Position numbers and translations under genes: made by a program
Origin: Parascedosporium putredinis
Taxonomy: Eukaryota; Ascomycota; Sordariomycetes; Microascales; Microascaceae
Length of the DNA stretch: 64,000 nucleotides
Direction: 5' to 3'
NCBI GenBank assembly: GCA_949357655.1
Contig: CASHTG010000012.1
Location: 496,001 to 560,000 of the forward strand
Notes under the pieces: model-generated
What the model was told of the DNA's origin: nothing
Databases searched by the model: none
The model's input: the letters and a program-made list of their open reading frames with translations, nothing else
Part shown: in pieces, positions 11,572 through 23,731 of the stretch
Numbering within the stretch: position 1 is the stretch's first letter
Layout: every line of letters starts with the position of its first letter

Positions 11572-12380
11572 CTATGGTCCCGGCTGTGGCTCCGGTTCCG
11601 GCTCTAGCAGACGAGCCAGCCCAATCATGTGGTTGATCCTCACGTCCGTCTCGACAATAAAGTCGTCCAATAAGTTATGGAGCGCCTGGTTGTCCACGGG
11701 GTCGGTCTTGACGACCTCGGTCATACACTTCACGTAGTAGTCGATGGGCGTGCAACGGAGCGATGACACGGACGAGTAGTCTTCGTCAAGGTGTCTGAGC
11801 ATGTCAAGGTGCTTCGTGGAGCCGTACCTGATGGACTCTCCGGAATTGCTACGGCACGGGGCACGACGTAAGCCCATCGTCTCAGAGATTTGGGACGGGG
11901 AGGGGAGGAGGGGAGGAGGAGGGGGAGGAAAGACACGTACAGAGCGACGTTGAGATACCGCTCGTTCCGCCGCAGGGTATTTATTGTATTCAGACACAGC
12001 TCCCTGAGCCATGGTTTGTGGCGACCCGCCGCAATACCGTTGGGCGAAAACAAGAGCGTGTCGGCAAAGGACGTCTCGCCCGACCTCCTGGTCTCGGGCA
12101 CTTCCCCAAACACCCTCGCACGCCCCGATCCCTCGGCGGGGTGACCGAACGGATGGATCTTGGGGTCCACGAGCTCCGCTTCCTCTTCTCCCTCGCCTTC
12201 CTTTTCCTTTCCTTTGCCCTTGCCCTTGCCCTTTCCATTGCACTTTTCTTTGCCCTTGCCCTTGTTGCGAGGGTTCAGAGCGATGCCCTCCTCGTCCGAG
12301 GTGAACTCCTCGTCGCTAAGAAAGTAAAAGGGTCCATTGGGCCGCACGAATAATAGACGTGATGGCCGGAAGGGGAACAT
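11572..12380 (-). CDS. Hypothetical protein, 238 aa, with Lys-Gly-rich repeat
   Basis: I do not recognise the family. ATG 12380, one intron 11940-11849 (donor GTACGT, acceptor CGTAG), stop TAG 11572-11574. The exon sum of 717 nt is in frame without repair, which supports the model. The N-terminus is hydrophobic and basic (MFPFRPSRLLFVRPNGPFYF), followed by an acidic stretch (SDEEFTSDEEG) and a KGKGKE-type charged repeat with poly-Glu (about residues 35-58). A globular-looking second half includes ETSFADTLLFSPNGI, LRELCLNTINTLRRNERYLN and HLDMLRHLDEDYSSVSSLRC, and ends in a Pro-Glu tail. An open frame continues a short way upstream of 12380 without an ATG, so an extra 5' exon is possible. Probably a lineage-restricted fungal protein. 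Confidence 0.6.
12200..12264 (-). repeat. GGGCAA hexamer repeat inside the orphan gene
   Basis: Imperfect GGGCAA/GGAAAA units on the minus strand encode the KGKGKEK tract of the 238-aa protein. They are seen on the plus strand as TTGCCC repeats. Confidence 0.75.
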
Positions 12381-14574
12381 GATGGGATAGTACGTGATAG
12401 TGAGTTGGCTTGGATAAGACTGGATGGGCAATTCAGCTGCTCATATTTTGGTCCTTCCCTCCGACATGTAGTATATGAACCCTGAGAAAAAATGTTAGAT
12501 AGTACACACATAGTGAGCGCGCAACGACGCAGTCCCAACCGTCGCAAAATTGCTATGCACTCGTGCACAAGAAAAAAAAAGGGCATATAACCGGAGGGGG
12601 ATAAGGTGGATGAACGCGGGCATACGCATGGGGTAGGAAAAATCCCAGCAGCCAGGGCCGGCGCGCGCATGGCGAATTCCGTTCAACGTGTCACATACCT
12701 TGAGCAGTGTACCGAGCCGGGTCGAACAGACAATGCACCCGCGAGACGACCGGGGGAATAAAAAGGAAGGCGGAATGGCAATGTAGGGCGCCTTCTGAGA
12801 GCTTGGGGAAACGGCTTGGAATGCGAGCGACCAGTAGCTCTATTGGAGGTATGATTACAGATGGGAGAAGTTGTGAGACTCGTTGGCCCAATACGCTCCT
12901 CCCCTTCGTATACGGAGCTCGGTTGGACCGGGGAGGGAGGGGGATCCGGCGCCGGCGGAGCGAGCGGTGGAGGTGTCAATTGGTGCAGGGCAGGACAAGG
13001 AACGGGCAGGAAGCTGTAAGAAAAAAAAGGGCAGGGGAGGAAAAAGGCGAGCTCGGCTCGGGTCCTTGCAGCTTGGGTGGATGGAGAAAGGTGATGAGAA
13101 AAAGAAAGAAAAGGGAAGAATTGAAGAAGGAGACGGAGGTAAAGGTAAAAAAATGAATGTGAGAGCTCCACGGATGATGATGCACAATGGGGGTACCGAG
13201 GGTTTTTTTCCCTTTCTTGGAGGATGTCAAAGTGCTGTCTTGGTCTCCCAAAACCAAAAAACTTCAAACCGTTCAATATCCCAAAATCTGCCACGGGTCT
13301 GCAGATCCGGCAAGCAGCAGCAGCAGCGCAAGTCCCGAAAAAGTATCCAACGCTTCAAAACGAGACCAAACCAACCTTGTTTCCCTGCATGTTGGGGGTT
13401 GTCACTGTACACACTACTGTGGGGGAACAGGAACCTGGGGAGATGTCGCTGACATAATTCAAGCACTCGTTGCCGAGTCGGCTGGGTCCAGCTGAGTGCA
13501 CTCGCTTCCCGCAAAATGTTGCGTGGGAGGCTCGGAGCTGAGCAAGCTGAACGGCCCAAGTTCAATTGTCCAATTGATCTCATCGACAAATTCCCGGGAA
13601 AACATGGGAGGAGAGGGCTTGGTGCTCGGCCAGAACGGAACGGGGTGAGCAATGCGAATACTACGAGGTATTTCCAAGATCCAAGATCCGCCAAGGCGCA
13701 AAGCCGGATCTGACGCAAGAAGGAAAAAGAAAAAGAAACCAAAAAGACAAGGGTCCTTCCTGCGGCTCCGTGATGAATCTGAAGAATCTGGCCTTGACTC
13801 GCCAATATCCGCGTATACAAGTACAAGCACAAGCACACGCGCACAATCGATCAATATCAATCTTCTGGGGGCGGCTCCAGCAGATCTGATGGACATGCTT
13901 ACTTCCAATCGCTGGATTAATGCAAGGGGCTCCTGAAAGAACTTTGAAGCGCGAGCGGGAGAGAGAAACAAAATCGGGGAAATCACATGTAGATGCCAAG
14001 TCTCTCAACGCTGAAGCGGTGAGAGGATGCGACAAATAAAATACAATGGCTGGCTCTCTTCCCAGGGGGCTTGCGGAAGGCGAGGAGGTCGGCCAAGTCG
14101 GTTCCTGAAGAGGATTTGGGCCCCAGGGCGCCAGCGAACCGCAAGGCACCTTCCCACTCCGCCACCCCGGGGTCGTCGGGTCAACCAGATCCATGCCCCC
14201 ACCACCCAAGTAAATAATGCAGTGGCTAGGCGACGACATCGCAACCAGCTGGCTCATCTGGAAGCTCTTCAATGCCTTGGTGGATGATTGTGTCAGTCCT
14301 TAATTCATGATCTTATGATAATACCCTCTTTCTTCCCCCTGCTTTCATTCGTCACCGGAGAGGGATCGAGAGAATCAAAACAATCCAAAGATTCCAAGGG
14401 AAATCCTCATCCTTCACCAGAGACAGGAGTCTCTTATCTAAAATATTCACGACTGGAGCAGTGTGCATCGTCACTTCCTCAGATCTTTTACATTCTTAGC
14501 ATCAATAGTAAAAGTCAAGGAAGGCACGTTTTTAGAGCAAAGAGCACATACCACTGCATATCCACCTACACAGG

Positions 14575-14630
14575 GACACGCACACCACACATCACGCACG
14601 CACACCACACACCACACACGCACACACGAC
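14575..14630 (+). repeat. CA-rich imperfect microsatellite
   Basis: Interrupted CAC/CACA units (cacaccacac, cacgcacg and similar), followed within 30 bases by a 13-14 base poly-A tract. Confidence 0.75.
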
Positions 14631-15219
14631 ATCAGGGCCCTTCCCCTCCCCTAAAAAAAAAAAAAAGGCCAAAGGGAAAATTGGCTGCGGACTTTCCTGT
14701 TGCCTCCGGTTACCAGCCAAGGCCAAGGCCCGCCTTGCCGCACTCCACCAGGACCTCTTGTATTATTCCCACGCCCCCGATCCAGCCCAACCTCAACCAG
14801 GATTGTGCTGTGGTGTATACTTGTAAACGCTGCCATACGAGGTAACGCATTACGTCTTGTTTCGTCTCTCGTCTCTCGTCTCTCTCTTCTTCCAACCCTC
14901 AACCCTCAATCCTCTCTCCTTCTCCTTCTCCCTCTTCCCATCTTTTCTCAAACAGAATCACAAGTCATCGGCCTTGCTCGAACCTTCATCCCTCTCGTTC
15001 CTACATCCGCCGCTGTCTCGCTCTCTTCTCGCCGCGAAAAGCAGAGTTTCCTCCTCTCGCCTGACCTCGCCTTCCCCTCGCTTCTCCCGCAAAACAAGCT
15101 TAACCCGCTCTCCACCAAAGAGAGACAAAGTGTAAAGTGTCTTGAAACATCGTCTTGACTCGCCTCGCTACACAACACCGCAGACATACCCGTCCACCAG
15201 ATAACACAAGCCTCTCCTG

Positions 15220-15239
15220 CACACACACACACACACACA
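15220..15239 (+). repeat. (CA)10 microsatellite in the FIG1 upstream region
   Basis: Ten perfect CA units inside a CT-rich region 610 bp upstream of the FIG1 start. Confidence 0.9.
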
Positions 15240-15848
15240 TCTCTAGCAACATCGCCCAGCGGTCTCTTTCACTCCCTTTCCACTCACCCACCGCGCATCT
15301 CTTCTGCTCCCCCTCTCACGCTCGCTCTTGCGCATCAAGCAGTTGTCATCGAGCCTCTGCTTCCCGCTAACAAGCAGGCTCTGTCCTCCTCACCACCGCC
15401 TCACTCGTATTTGCAAGGAGGTGCCGACCTGGTTTTTCTAACATTGGGCATTTCCCTTGGAATACAGGAAACATAGGCCATCGAGTCCTTGCTTCGCCGA
15501 GCCTCACGAGATTCCTCTTGCCAGCCGACCCGGACAAGGCCCTAGCAACCTAGCCGGAACCGAAGCCTTTGTTTACCGAGTCCCCTCTCGAGCTCTCGCC
15601 CGAAGCTCATCGAGCCCTTGACCCATCTCGTCCGCCGCCTACTCTGGACGGATTTGGTCCTCACGAGACGAGACGAGTGCGCAGTATCCGGGCGCACGAG
15701 ATTCCACGCGGAACCCAACCGTCGCTCCCAGATCGCAGGAGCGGCGGCGCGGGCATCGGCGAGCTAAGCTCTCCGGACTTTTGAGTTCGGCTTCGTCTGA
15801 ACATCTACGCCCACACATCCACACACCCACATCCAACCACATAACAAG

Positions 15849-16940
15849 ATGCCTGCTTTTCAATTAGGGTGGTATCGTAAGTTTTCGCCCTCTTGGGTCA
15901 GCTCTATTTTGAGAGCCTCCTGCCGTTGAGCCGCTTCATTCTGAAGGGTAGCCCGCTAACACAACTGAAAATGTAGGGTTTTTACCGTTCCTAGGATATC
16001 ACCATGTTCTCATGATCCTCATAGCCATTGCAATAATATTGCTGTGTAAGTTCTCCTTAGCCCATTGCTCGTTCTCGCTCTGAAGTGATTGAGCTTTTCC
16101 CCTCCGACGAAGCTACAGTTCAGCTAACGTATACTCTCAGCGCTATTACTTGCGGGATGTTCTTCGTCGTCACCGTTAATACCAGACATTTTCCTCATGT
16201 CTCTATACTACGAGCAGTACACAGCGACCCCCGACACGGCCCAAGTCAACTATAACGTACACAAGGCTCTTTCCAACATTGCTGGAGAGGCCCGCCTCGC
16301 CGCCCGTGTCGGCTACTTTGGTATTTGCATCAACCCGGATGGCGGCAGTTGGCTCTGCTCCAACAATGCTACCGCTCTTGCCAACGAGGTGGCCGTGGAC
16401 CAGGATCCGCTTAATCTCGTATGGCTGGCCTCTCAATTTAAAGACATGATCGTCTTTCCCTACCTCATGTGAGTTTCACTCCCCAAGCTGTTCTCTCTCG
16501 CCCCACTTTCTGGCTGGAGACAATTGTGCCAGTCGCTGTGACCTCCTTCTAACAATGTCGGTAGCATCATCGCCATCATCTTCGCCTTTATCTGCGTCCT
16601 CCTTTTAGCCACGTTCCCCGTGTGGCACGAAGAGACCGACTCGGAGGGCTCAGAGCGTGAGGTGAAGCCCTTCCCCTCCCGGCCCGTCAGCCAAGTCGCC
16701 TTCGCAATTATCTTTATCGCCGCCGTTTTCGTCCTCGTATCCGTGTTATGGCAGCACACAGCATCAGTGGCTGCCTCCATCATAGCAGAGGACTTTGGGA
16801 ACGGTTCCGTGCGGTCAGGGGTCGGCACCAGCGCGATGGTCATGGGCTGGTTCAGTTTTACCCTGCTTATTATCACGACAATCGGACTGCTAGTCATGAT
16901 TCTAAGTATTAGCGTACTGACCAAGATGGCGGGCGATTAA
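15849..16940 (+). CDS. FIG1: FIG1-family Ca2+ regulator and membrane fusion protein
   Basis: Plasma-membrane component of the low-affinity calcium uptake system, acting in mating and hyphal fusion. Four exons: introns 15877-15976, 16046-16140 and 16469-16564. The exons total 801 nt, giving 266 aa with no frame repair. The first exon is only 28 nt. The protein has a hydrophobic N-terminal segment (HHVLMILIAIAIILLSLLLA), then LAGCSSSSPLIPDIFLMSLY, and an extracellular loop with the claudin-type motif G-Y-F-G-I-C (residues 90-95) and a partner Cys at 105 (SWLC). Three further membrane segments follow (FPYLIIIAIIFAFICVLLLA, VAFAIIFIAAVFVLVSVLW, GWFSFTLLIITTIGLLVMIL). The length and four-span topology fit the family. 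Long non-coding DNA upstream suggests regulated expression. Confidence 0.9.
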
Positions 16941-18925
16941 AAGTTGCGAAAGAGGTGAGGATGGAAGACGGGAGGGAGGGGAGAGAAAAGTGAATGGAGG
17001 GAGAAGAAGGAAGAGGGAGCGAGGACGCTAGTAATCTGAACAGGGCTCCGGGGCCCTTTTCGGCCACCATCGTCCTCAACCCTCTTATCTCCTACCCTGC
17101 CACTTCTCTATCCTTTTTCTCAGCCCCCGTCTCCCGTCTCCCATCCTGCCTCCGTTCTCGAAATCGCTCTTTCTCTTTGTCATTTTCTTTTACTATATTC
17201 ATGACGGGCACTTCTGATCTCGATCGACATAATGTGAGGGGAAAGACTGGAGCGGATTCGACGGGCATCAGAAGCATGACCGGTAACGGGAAAACGATCA
17301 ACACACGCACGCACACAAACACACATGTCATGTTCAAAGATTGGAATCAACGTTGACATTCTGGACGGCCAGGGCCTTGTTTTATTTTTGTTTGTTTTTT
17401 TAACCTTTTTTCAGGCATTTGACTTTTTACGATGGTATAAAAGAATGGATCATAAAGAGGATTTAACCCCGGATGAGGTCGTACCCTCAGTGTATCCGGC
17501 GGGAGCGCGGTACAACACCCTCCATCGCCTTCTTTTTTTCTCTTTTTTTCTCTCCTGAATCTGCCAACTCACGAATGGCATCAGAACAAAAGAAATGGAA
17601 TGAAGGAACAGAGGCCCCCAAGTGGGGGAGGGGGAGTCCAAGCGGACATGCGCCACTGCGGAGGAGAGGAGCGACAAGAGACTCAGACGCGGGCATGTCT
17701 CAGGGGTATTGGCGGAGAAGAAGAAGAAGGGCCAGGATGAGGGTGAAGGATAAAGGGCCCCAGTGGGACCAGGAACGGGGTAGAAGAGGGGGAATGTATA
17801 TTGAAAGGGCGAGGAGAAGAGCAGAGGATGACGAAAGATGAAGAACTGGGGGCGGCCCTCTTCCCAGCATCTCCACCACCACGACGCATATCGGATCGGA
17901 GTTTTGCAATGCAATGCTTTTTGTTTGTTTGTACTGCTTTTTATCCTTTTTATATTCTTTTGAACTTGCCGCTACCCTTTTCTTCTGATTGTTTTCTTAT
18001 CAACGGCCTTTTGATCTTGCAGGAATCTGCCATCACATGTCGCCGAGATGACTCCCCTCTTATGCCGTCTTTTTATAGCCTGCCCTTTTCATTCTTTTCG
18101 TTTGGTTTTTCAATGGCAATACCGCTTTTTCCATTGCTTTATGCTTCCTCTCCCGTGGCAGAGAGTCCGTCTGTTTTGCAGGCGTTTGCGTTTTGATGTT
18201 TTGCCATGATGCCCGTCCAGTATCGACCATGAAAGTAATGGTTGTTCATTCTGCTGGCAACTTCCTCCGCCAGTGTAGATAGAAAGCAAAAACGGTCACC
18301 CGGCCCCCATCAACAATGGGGTGCCGCTTCGACAAAACTAGAGGCATTTAGGAGAAAATGGCTAAAGAGCAGAGAGGGGCTCTTATTCTTAGGCGAGGCA
18401 GTGGAGGAGATGTTGCTCAACTCGAGATGTTGCGGGCTTGGGCCTCGGCGGGAAAAGGAGGTAAACCAAACCACATGTATATAGATAGAACCAATACCAT
18501 ACCCCTTCCCAACACCATTTGACATTGTGTTTATCCTACAGCCCAAGGATGGCTTCTTGAAAGACTTCAATTTTTATTATAACACACCGCATGGCCAACG
18601 GGTCGAGGAGAGTCTAAAGCAAAGAATAAAAGACAATACATGCCATTCGCTAGAGGATAGAATGGATTGATAGAAATGGTATACTCGATATAAGATATAG
18701 GACATAGGATAGACCTTTGAGGATATAAAAAAGCTAACGTAGAAAGTAATATAAACGAAGGAGGTATATATAGAGTTACATTCCAATAAAAGGGGAAGAA
18801 TAAACATGATGAAAAAGAATTCCCCAACGCCTTCGAATGAGTTGCTGGGAAATCGTGGCACGACGATTACAAAATAAAAATGCAAATCCTCTCCTCCTCC
18901 TGGGGAAAGAGAACATCCTGCTCGA
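16941..18925. other. Convergent intergenic region FIG1/GH47
   Basis: 2 kb between two stop codons. No gene is supported. It contains a CA-rich tract at about 17301-17326, T-rich runs (17380-17410, 17525-17560, 17930-18000) and an A/T-rich end (about 18580-18880). Open frames here are low-complexity. Confidence 0.45.
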
Positions 18926-21900
18926 TTACGCCTTCTTCGCGTCAGGCCTCCTAAACGGGTGCGCCTCCGTGTTGAGAACCCACTCATCCAGGCTCAAGAC
19001 GTCGGGGGTCGCGAAGAGTAGGTAAAAGTACTTGAGCGTCTCTGCGAGCCAGAAACTTTCCATCGAGTCCTTTTGCGGTGACTTCTCCATGAGCACGTCG
19101 TGGATCGCGCTGTGGCCGACTTCAGTCCGCACCGCCTCGATGATCGACTTCCACATGCGCCAACCCTTCTCTTGCCACACCGGGTCACCCGTGATGCGGT
19201 ACATGTACCAGACCGACTCAATCGCCTCGGGCCTGTGTAGGTAAAAAGTGAAAATTTGGGCGTTAGCGTTATCATTCTTCGTTTTTATTTTTATTTTACT
19301 GCCATTAAACGTTGGGTAAAGGGAGAATAAACGAGTTCAAGGGCTGACAGCGCACGCTGTGAGGGGGACTACTGGTTTCAAAACAGAAGCGATGCCACCC
19401 TGCCATCTCGGGGAGGTTGCGTAAGCTCCCACGCGGCCCAGAAAGCAGAGTCCTGTATAAAATGGAACCACTGCATCCAGGAGAGCTTCGCTCTCCCGCA
19501 ACTGGACTGAACAAGGAGATGGGGCGAACACGCGACTTCAAATGGGACAAGGCGAACAAGACTTAAGGGGATCGGGAAGAACAAAACATCAGAACGAGCC
19601 GGGAAACTAAAACGTACCGGAGGATATAGTGCTTGGAAGGAATCTTGGAAAATCCAGGTGGAATCTTTTCATTCGCAATCCTGTTCTTGACAAACTCGAG
19701 GTGCGTCGGCGGCTTGTACGGATCCTCTTCGACCTCGATCGGAATCTGAGACAGCGCTGCTGCTAGCGAGTCCGGGTTAGTGTCCGCGGCAGAGCCAGCT
19801 GGTGCTGGCTCGGCAACGTTGGAATCTTGCGCCTCGCCGCCATCGCGTCGCGCAATCTTGGCTGCCGGCTCAGGTCGAGGGTATCGGTACGAGCCATCGT
19901 TTTCTGGAGCGGGCTCCGCTGCCTTGGCCGGCTTGTCCTCCTCGTCCCTCATCTTGGGCGCCAACGCGCCACTATTCTCGATTTCGATCTCGTACAGCGT
20001 CTTCTTGCGCGCTACCTGCTCCTCCGCCGCGCTAGAAGGGGCTGGTGCGCCGGCCTATCATCCTGGCCACCAGCCCCGCCTTGGCTTGGAGTCTGCTGCT
20101 CCTTGAGGTTTTGCAGCTCCCGCTGGGTCTCCAGCATCTTCTGGTGAGCCTCGGCCTCCTTCTTGGTCACGAGGTAGTCGGCAACCTGCTGGTCGCGATA
20201 CTCCCACAGAGGGTCAAGGCCTTGGTGCCAGAGGGTCTCGTTCCATGGACAGGCTTTGAAGCCCTCGCACGGGACCACATGGGCACCTTCGGGCATGATG
20301 CCCGAAGGCATCGATTCGTACGCCCACACGCACCCATCCGTGAGTTTCTTAGCGATCTCGAGGTCCTCCTCGCTGTCAAAAATCTTGGCACCAAGCCCAA
20401 ACATCCCGCCTAGGAAGCATGTCAGGTGCGTGACTTCGTACTCGCGGCGCGCATCTACCTCGGGCACGCCATTAGTCGTGAGTTTGGCTGAGAAGAGAAT
20501 ATCGCGCTGGTCTTTCGTCATGGGCCGGTAAAGGAGCCATCGCTTGACCGCGGCCACCGTCTTCTCATGCATATTTCGGTACTTGGGTTCTAGTCCGCCG
20601 AGGAGGAGATATGTCTACAGATATGGTGTGAGCTAACAAAGACAAACGGGGGAGGAGTTTCCATCTCGATAAGGGGTTATTACCTTGGGGAAGTATTCGT
20701 ATGTAGAGTCCTGGCTACCGCCCATACTGTACGACTGATATCCATAAGACAGGGGGACTAGCGGCGCCTGGGGCACGCAATCCAGATCAATCAAGCTCAT
20801 CGGATCCCACGGGTTAAAGCCGCCGACTGGGACAGCAACGCCATCATCATCTCTTGCGTCGACTTTGGGATCCGCATGAACCTCGCGGAAGCCCCTCTTC
20901 ATCTTCTTTAGGCCCGCCTGCGATCCGCTCTCCGACTGGGGAGCCACCGCCTCCTCTTCGTCAGGTTGTGATGGGGGTGCGAAAGAGGTACCGACGATGC
21001 TGTCGCCACGTTGGACTGTGGGTAGTTTATTGGGCGAGGCCTGAGAGCCCCCGATAGGTCGGTGTCACCGGTTGACTGGTGCTGGGCGGCGAGCTCGGCC
21101 TGGCGTTTGAGATCCGTGGCGGTTCGGTTACAGCCATTGGCGTCTAGCGTCTCGGGGAAGATGCCCTGGATAGCGGTACCGCCTTTCTGCAGGCCTTCAA
21201 AGGCGTTGGTGATGCGAGCGACGGCGTCGTAGTACTTTTGCTTGCCGGTGAGCTGGGCGAGGTGGGTGAACTCCATAAGGAGGGAACCCACCTCGGCGGT
21301 GCTGACCGCACTTGCGCGGTGGGGCTGGGCCACGTACTCGGGCCTCCACTGGTAGTACAGGATGGGCATGCGATTCGGGGTGTCAAAGACGCCGTACAGG
21401 ATTTCGGCAAGCTCCTCGGCCTTCTTGAGCAGCATCGGGTATTTGCCCTCGTGGCCGCCGCTGACGTCGTAGGCGGCCAAAAGGCCCCCAAGGTAGCGGA
21501 TTACCGTCTCGAAGACGGGTATGTCGAAGCGCTGAGTGCTATAGGTGAAGTCGATTGTGTCCACGGCGTGAGCGGCTTCGTGGAACTCCTCCTTCATACC
21601 CATGATCCAGAGCGTATCGAGGGCATCGACGAGTGTCGCAGCCCAGCCGCAAAAGGGGTCGCGGAAGAGCTTGGTGACGGGCGAGATCTCGTCGTGCATC
21701 CAGGCGTACGTGCGGTAACCGTTCCAAGCGCGCTTCATCTCGGACTTGATCTCGGCCAAGCGGCCCTCCCGCTTCTCCTTGGCGGCGGGACTCTCCTTGG
21801 GAAAGTCGAACTGGATTTTGGGAATGGTCTTGGGCGTGCCAGTCGGGAGGAGAATGAGGTCTTCGGCGGCCACGGGGAAGTGCTCGCTGAACTTCTGCCA

Positions 21901-22373
21901 GTGCGGGTACGTTGTCGTGGATGTGGTGGTCGTGGTGGAAGGCGTCGTGTGCATGCCTGGGGCTAGTTCCTCGTACCATGGAACCTCGGTGACGGCTGCC
22001 TTGGCATCGTCGGCGGCGGCGGTGGGGTCAACATTCGCTGGCTTCGTGGGCAGGGCGAAGTTGACATCGTCCTTGTCGCCGGGCCTCAAGACCGGTATGT
22101 TGATGGCCGGAGGCTCGCTATCATCTTCGTCTTGGGGTGGGGGTGGGCGGGGTGCGAGTCATCCTCTACAGATGCCTCCGGAGCTTCCTGGGTGGGAGGC
22201 TTGTGCAGAGGGTTGCGATCGCTATCGAAGTAAGAAGGGTACTGCTGAGGTCGCTGGCCAAAGCGGGTATACTCGGAGGGATCCCAGTCGGCAGAGTGCG
22301 CGGCGCGGTAAAAGAGGAAGACAACGACGGCTGCTACGAAGAGCAACAGCCGATATCTCCTCCGTGGCAGCAT
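18926..22373 (-). CDS. Class I alpha-1,2-mannosidase, glycoside hydrolase family 47, with frame breaks
   Basis: Trims alpha-1,2-linked mannose from N-glycans in the ER/Golgi. ATG 22373; introns 20683-20615 and 19617-19233 (the latter, 385 nt, is the longest intron I assigned). Type II membrane anchor at residues 8-24 (LLLFVAAVVVFLFYRAA), then a Pro-rich stem. GH47 blocks: FCGWAATLVDALDTLWIMGM, VFETVIRYLGGLLAAYDVSG, VGSLLMEFTHLAQLTGK, and near the C-terminus SFWLAETLKYFYLLF and NTEAHPFRRP, whose Thr is the usual calcium ligand. Three one-base losses (about 22143, 21048-21052, 20055); after repair 2997 nt, 998 aa. This is much longer than the roughly 500-600 aa of typical members, because of the stem, a Ser/Gln-rich insert and an acidic Ala/Pro/Glu insert (about 20110-19740). 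Secretory location is inferred. Confidence 0.93.
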
Positions 22374-22834
22374 CGTGAAGAGGAGGAGCTGCCTCGCGGC
22401 CTGCCGCTCTCAGCGCGGGCGGGCGCAAGGGGAGTAAAATATGGAATTGGGAAGAAAAGGGCGCGTTTCGAGTGCAAAGTCTTAAGAAAGTCGTGATCTA
22501 AGAGGAAGCTCCGTATGCGAGGCTGTGACAGCTATCGTGGGTTTAGAGCAAAGAGTCAGGGTCAACCACGCCGGTCGCGAATGGAAGCTGCGCTGGTCAA
22601 GGTGGTGAGAGGGTTACCGGGAGAAGTTGGAGAAAGCCAGCGATCCCATATCGTGAAGCCTTTATCGTGTGTGCCTCTCGGTGGGTTGAGCTCGTGCCCC
22701 TGTGCCTTCTTGGCGGTGGCGTCGATTGCTCCACTACCAAAAGGCGCTGGCTGGTACTAGTGCGGGTACGGGCACCCTTGAGACCGGCTTGCAGGGGCAG
22801 ACAATCGCTGCACGAAAGATCTTGTCTGAAGACC

Positions 22835-22905
22835 AAAAAGAAAGAAAAAAAGAAAGACAAGGAAAAACAAGGAAAAACAAGGCAAGACAAGAAAAGGCGA
22901 GGAAG
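22835..22905 (+). repeat. Purine-rich imperfect tandem repeat
   Basis: AAAGAAAGAAAA followed by about four units resembling ACAAGGAAAA, almost free of pyrimidines other than C at regular spacing. Confidence 0.6.
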
Positions 22906-23731
22906 AGACACAGGTAGGGCTGGGGTTAATTTACTGTATTAATGGCCATGCGCACAAGGTTTAAGCTGTATCTCAGAAGAAGAAGGGAAAAATCTCCTTT
23001 GCAAAAGGCAAAAGGTGAGGGCGAAACAGCGTAACCCAGGATAGCGACGGTGCTATCGTGTCGTGTCCCCTCGACTCGAGTATTAAACCGAAGCGACAAA
23101 TGAATGTCCAATGCCAAGACCTTTCTCGGGGCCATCAAGGAAGGAAAAGCCGTGAATGGAAAGCAGTCTGCAGGAAGGGGGAACAAAAAAGTGCCATTGT
23201 TCAAAATCGTGTGGAGAAGGTATCATGTAGGCTAAATATGGTTGAACGGGTACAAGTGGGTACTTCTGCATCAACCCATCAAGGAGACCTTGCGTTCGAG
23301 CAAAGCGATATTATTCCAGCGCTAGGAGGGCCAGCCCCAAAGAGAACAGGAGAAGAAAAAGGGGCAAGAAGGGAGAAAAAAGGCCTCTGAAACCCTTCAA
23401 GCAAGCAAGCATCAAATTATTGGTGTCCGGCATGCTAAGCAATGTCACCCGCCCTCTTTCAAGGCGAGTCCAATCACAAGTAGCTGAGTGCTAGTGGCAC
23501 GTTAACGAAGTACCTGCGGGGTATTACTTTATACCCTCAAGTCAACCCAAGCTTCAGTTGTTTGACGTGGGTTTGTCTAAAACCGCCGGGTAATGAGGAC
23601 CCAAGTCCAGATCCAGGTTGAGAACGAGGTGTTGATGGGTCGAGCTCAGCTAGTCTTTTGTTTTCCCACTTGAAAACGAGAATTTTGGATGGAGACACTT
23701 CAATGTTCTATGAGTTTGTAGGTGCGTCCAA

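Larger units (their letters stand above)
12381..15848. other. 3.5-kb non-coding stretch upstream of FIG1
   Basis: No convincing gene. Open frames up to about 200 aa exist, but on both strands and in purine/pyrimidine-biased DNA, and they look like chance. Content: a purine-rich tract (13020-13160), CA-rich microsatellites (14575-14630 and 15220-15239), a poly-A run near 14655, and a long pyrimidine-rich stretch from about 14855 to 15400 that looks like a FIG1 promoter or leader. It also includes the upstream region of the orphan gene. Confidence 0.5.

Noticed and set aside
12683..13844. Overlapping open frames of about 200 codons on the minus strand
   Set aside because: They lie in purine/pyrimidine-biased DNA and read as Phe/Leu/Ser/Pro-rich low-complexity sequence on one strand and Lys/Arg-rich on the other.
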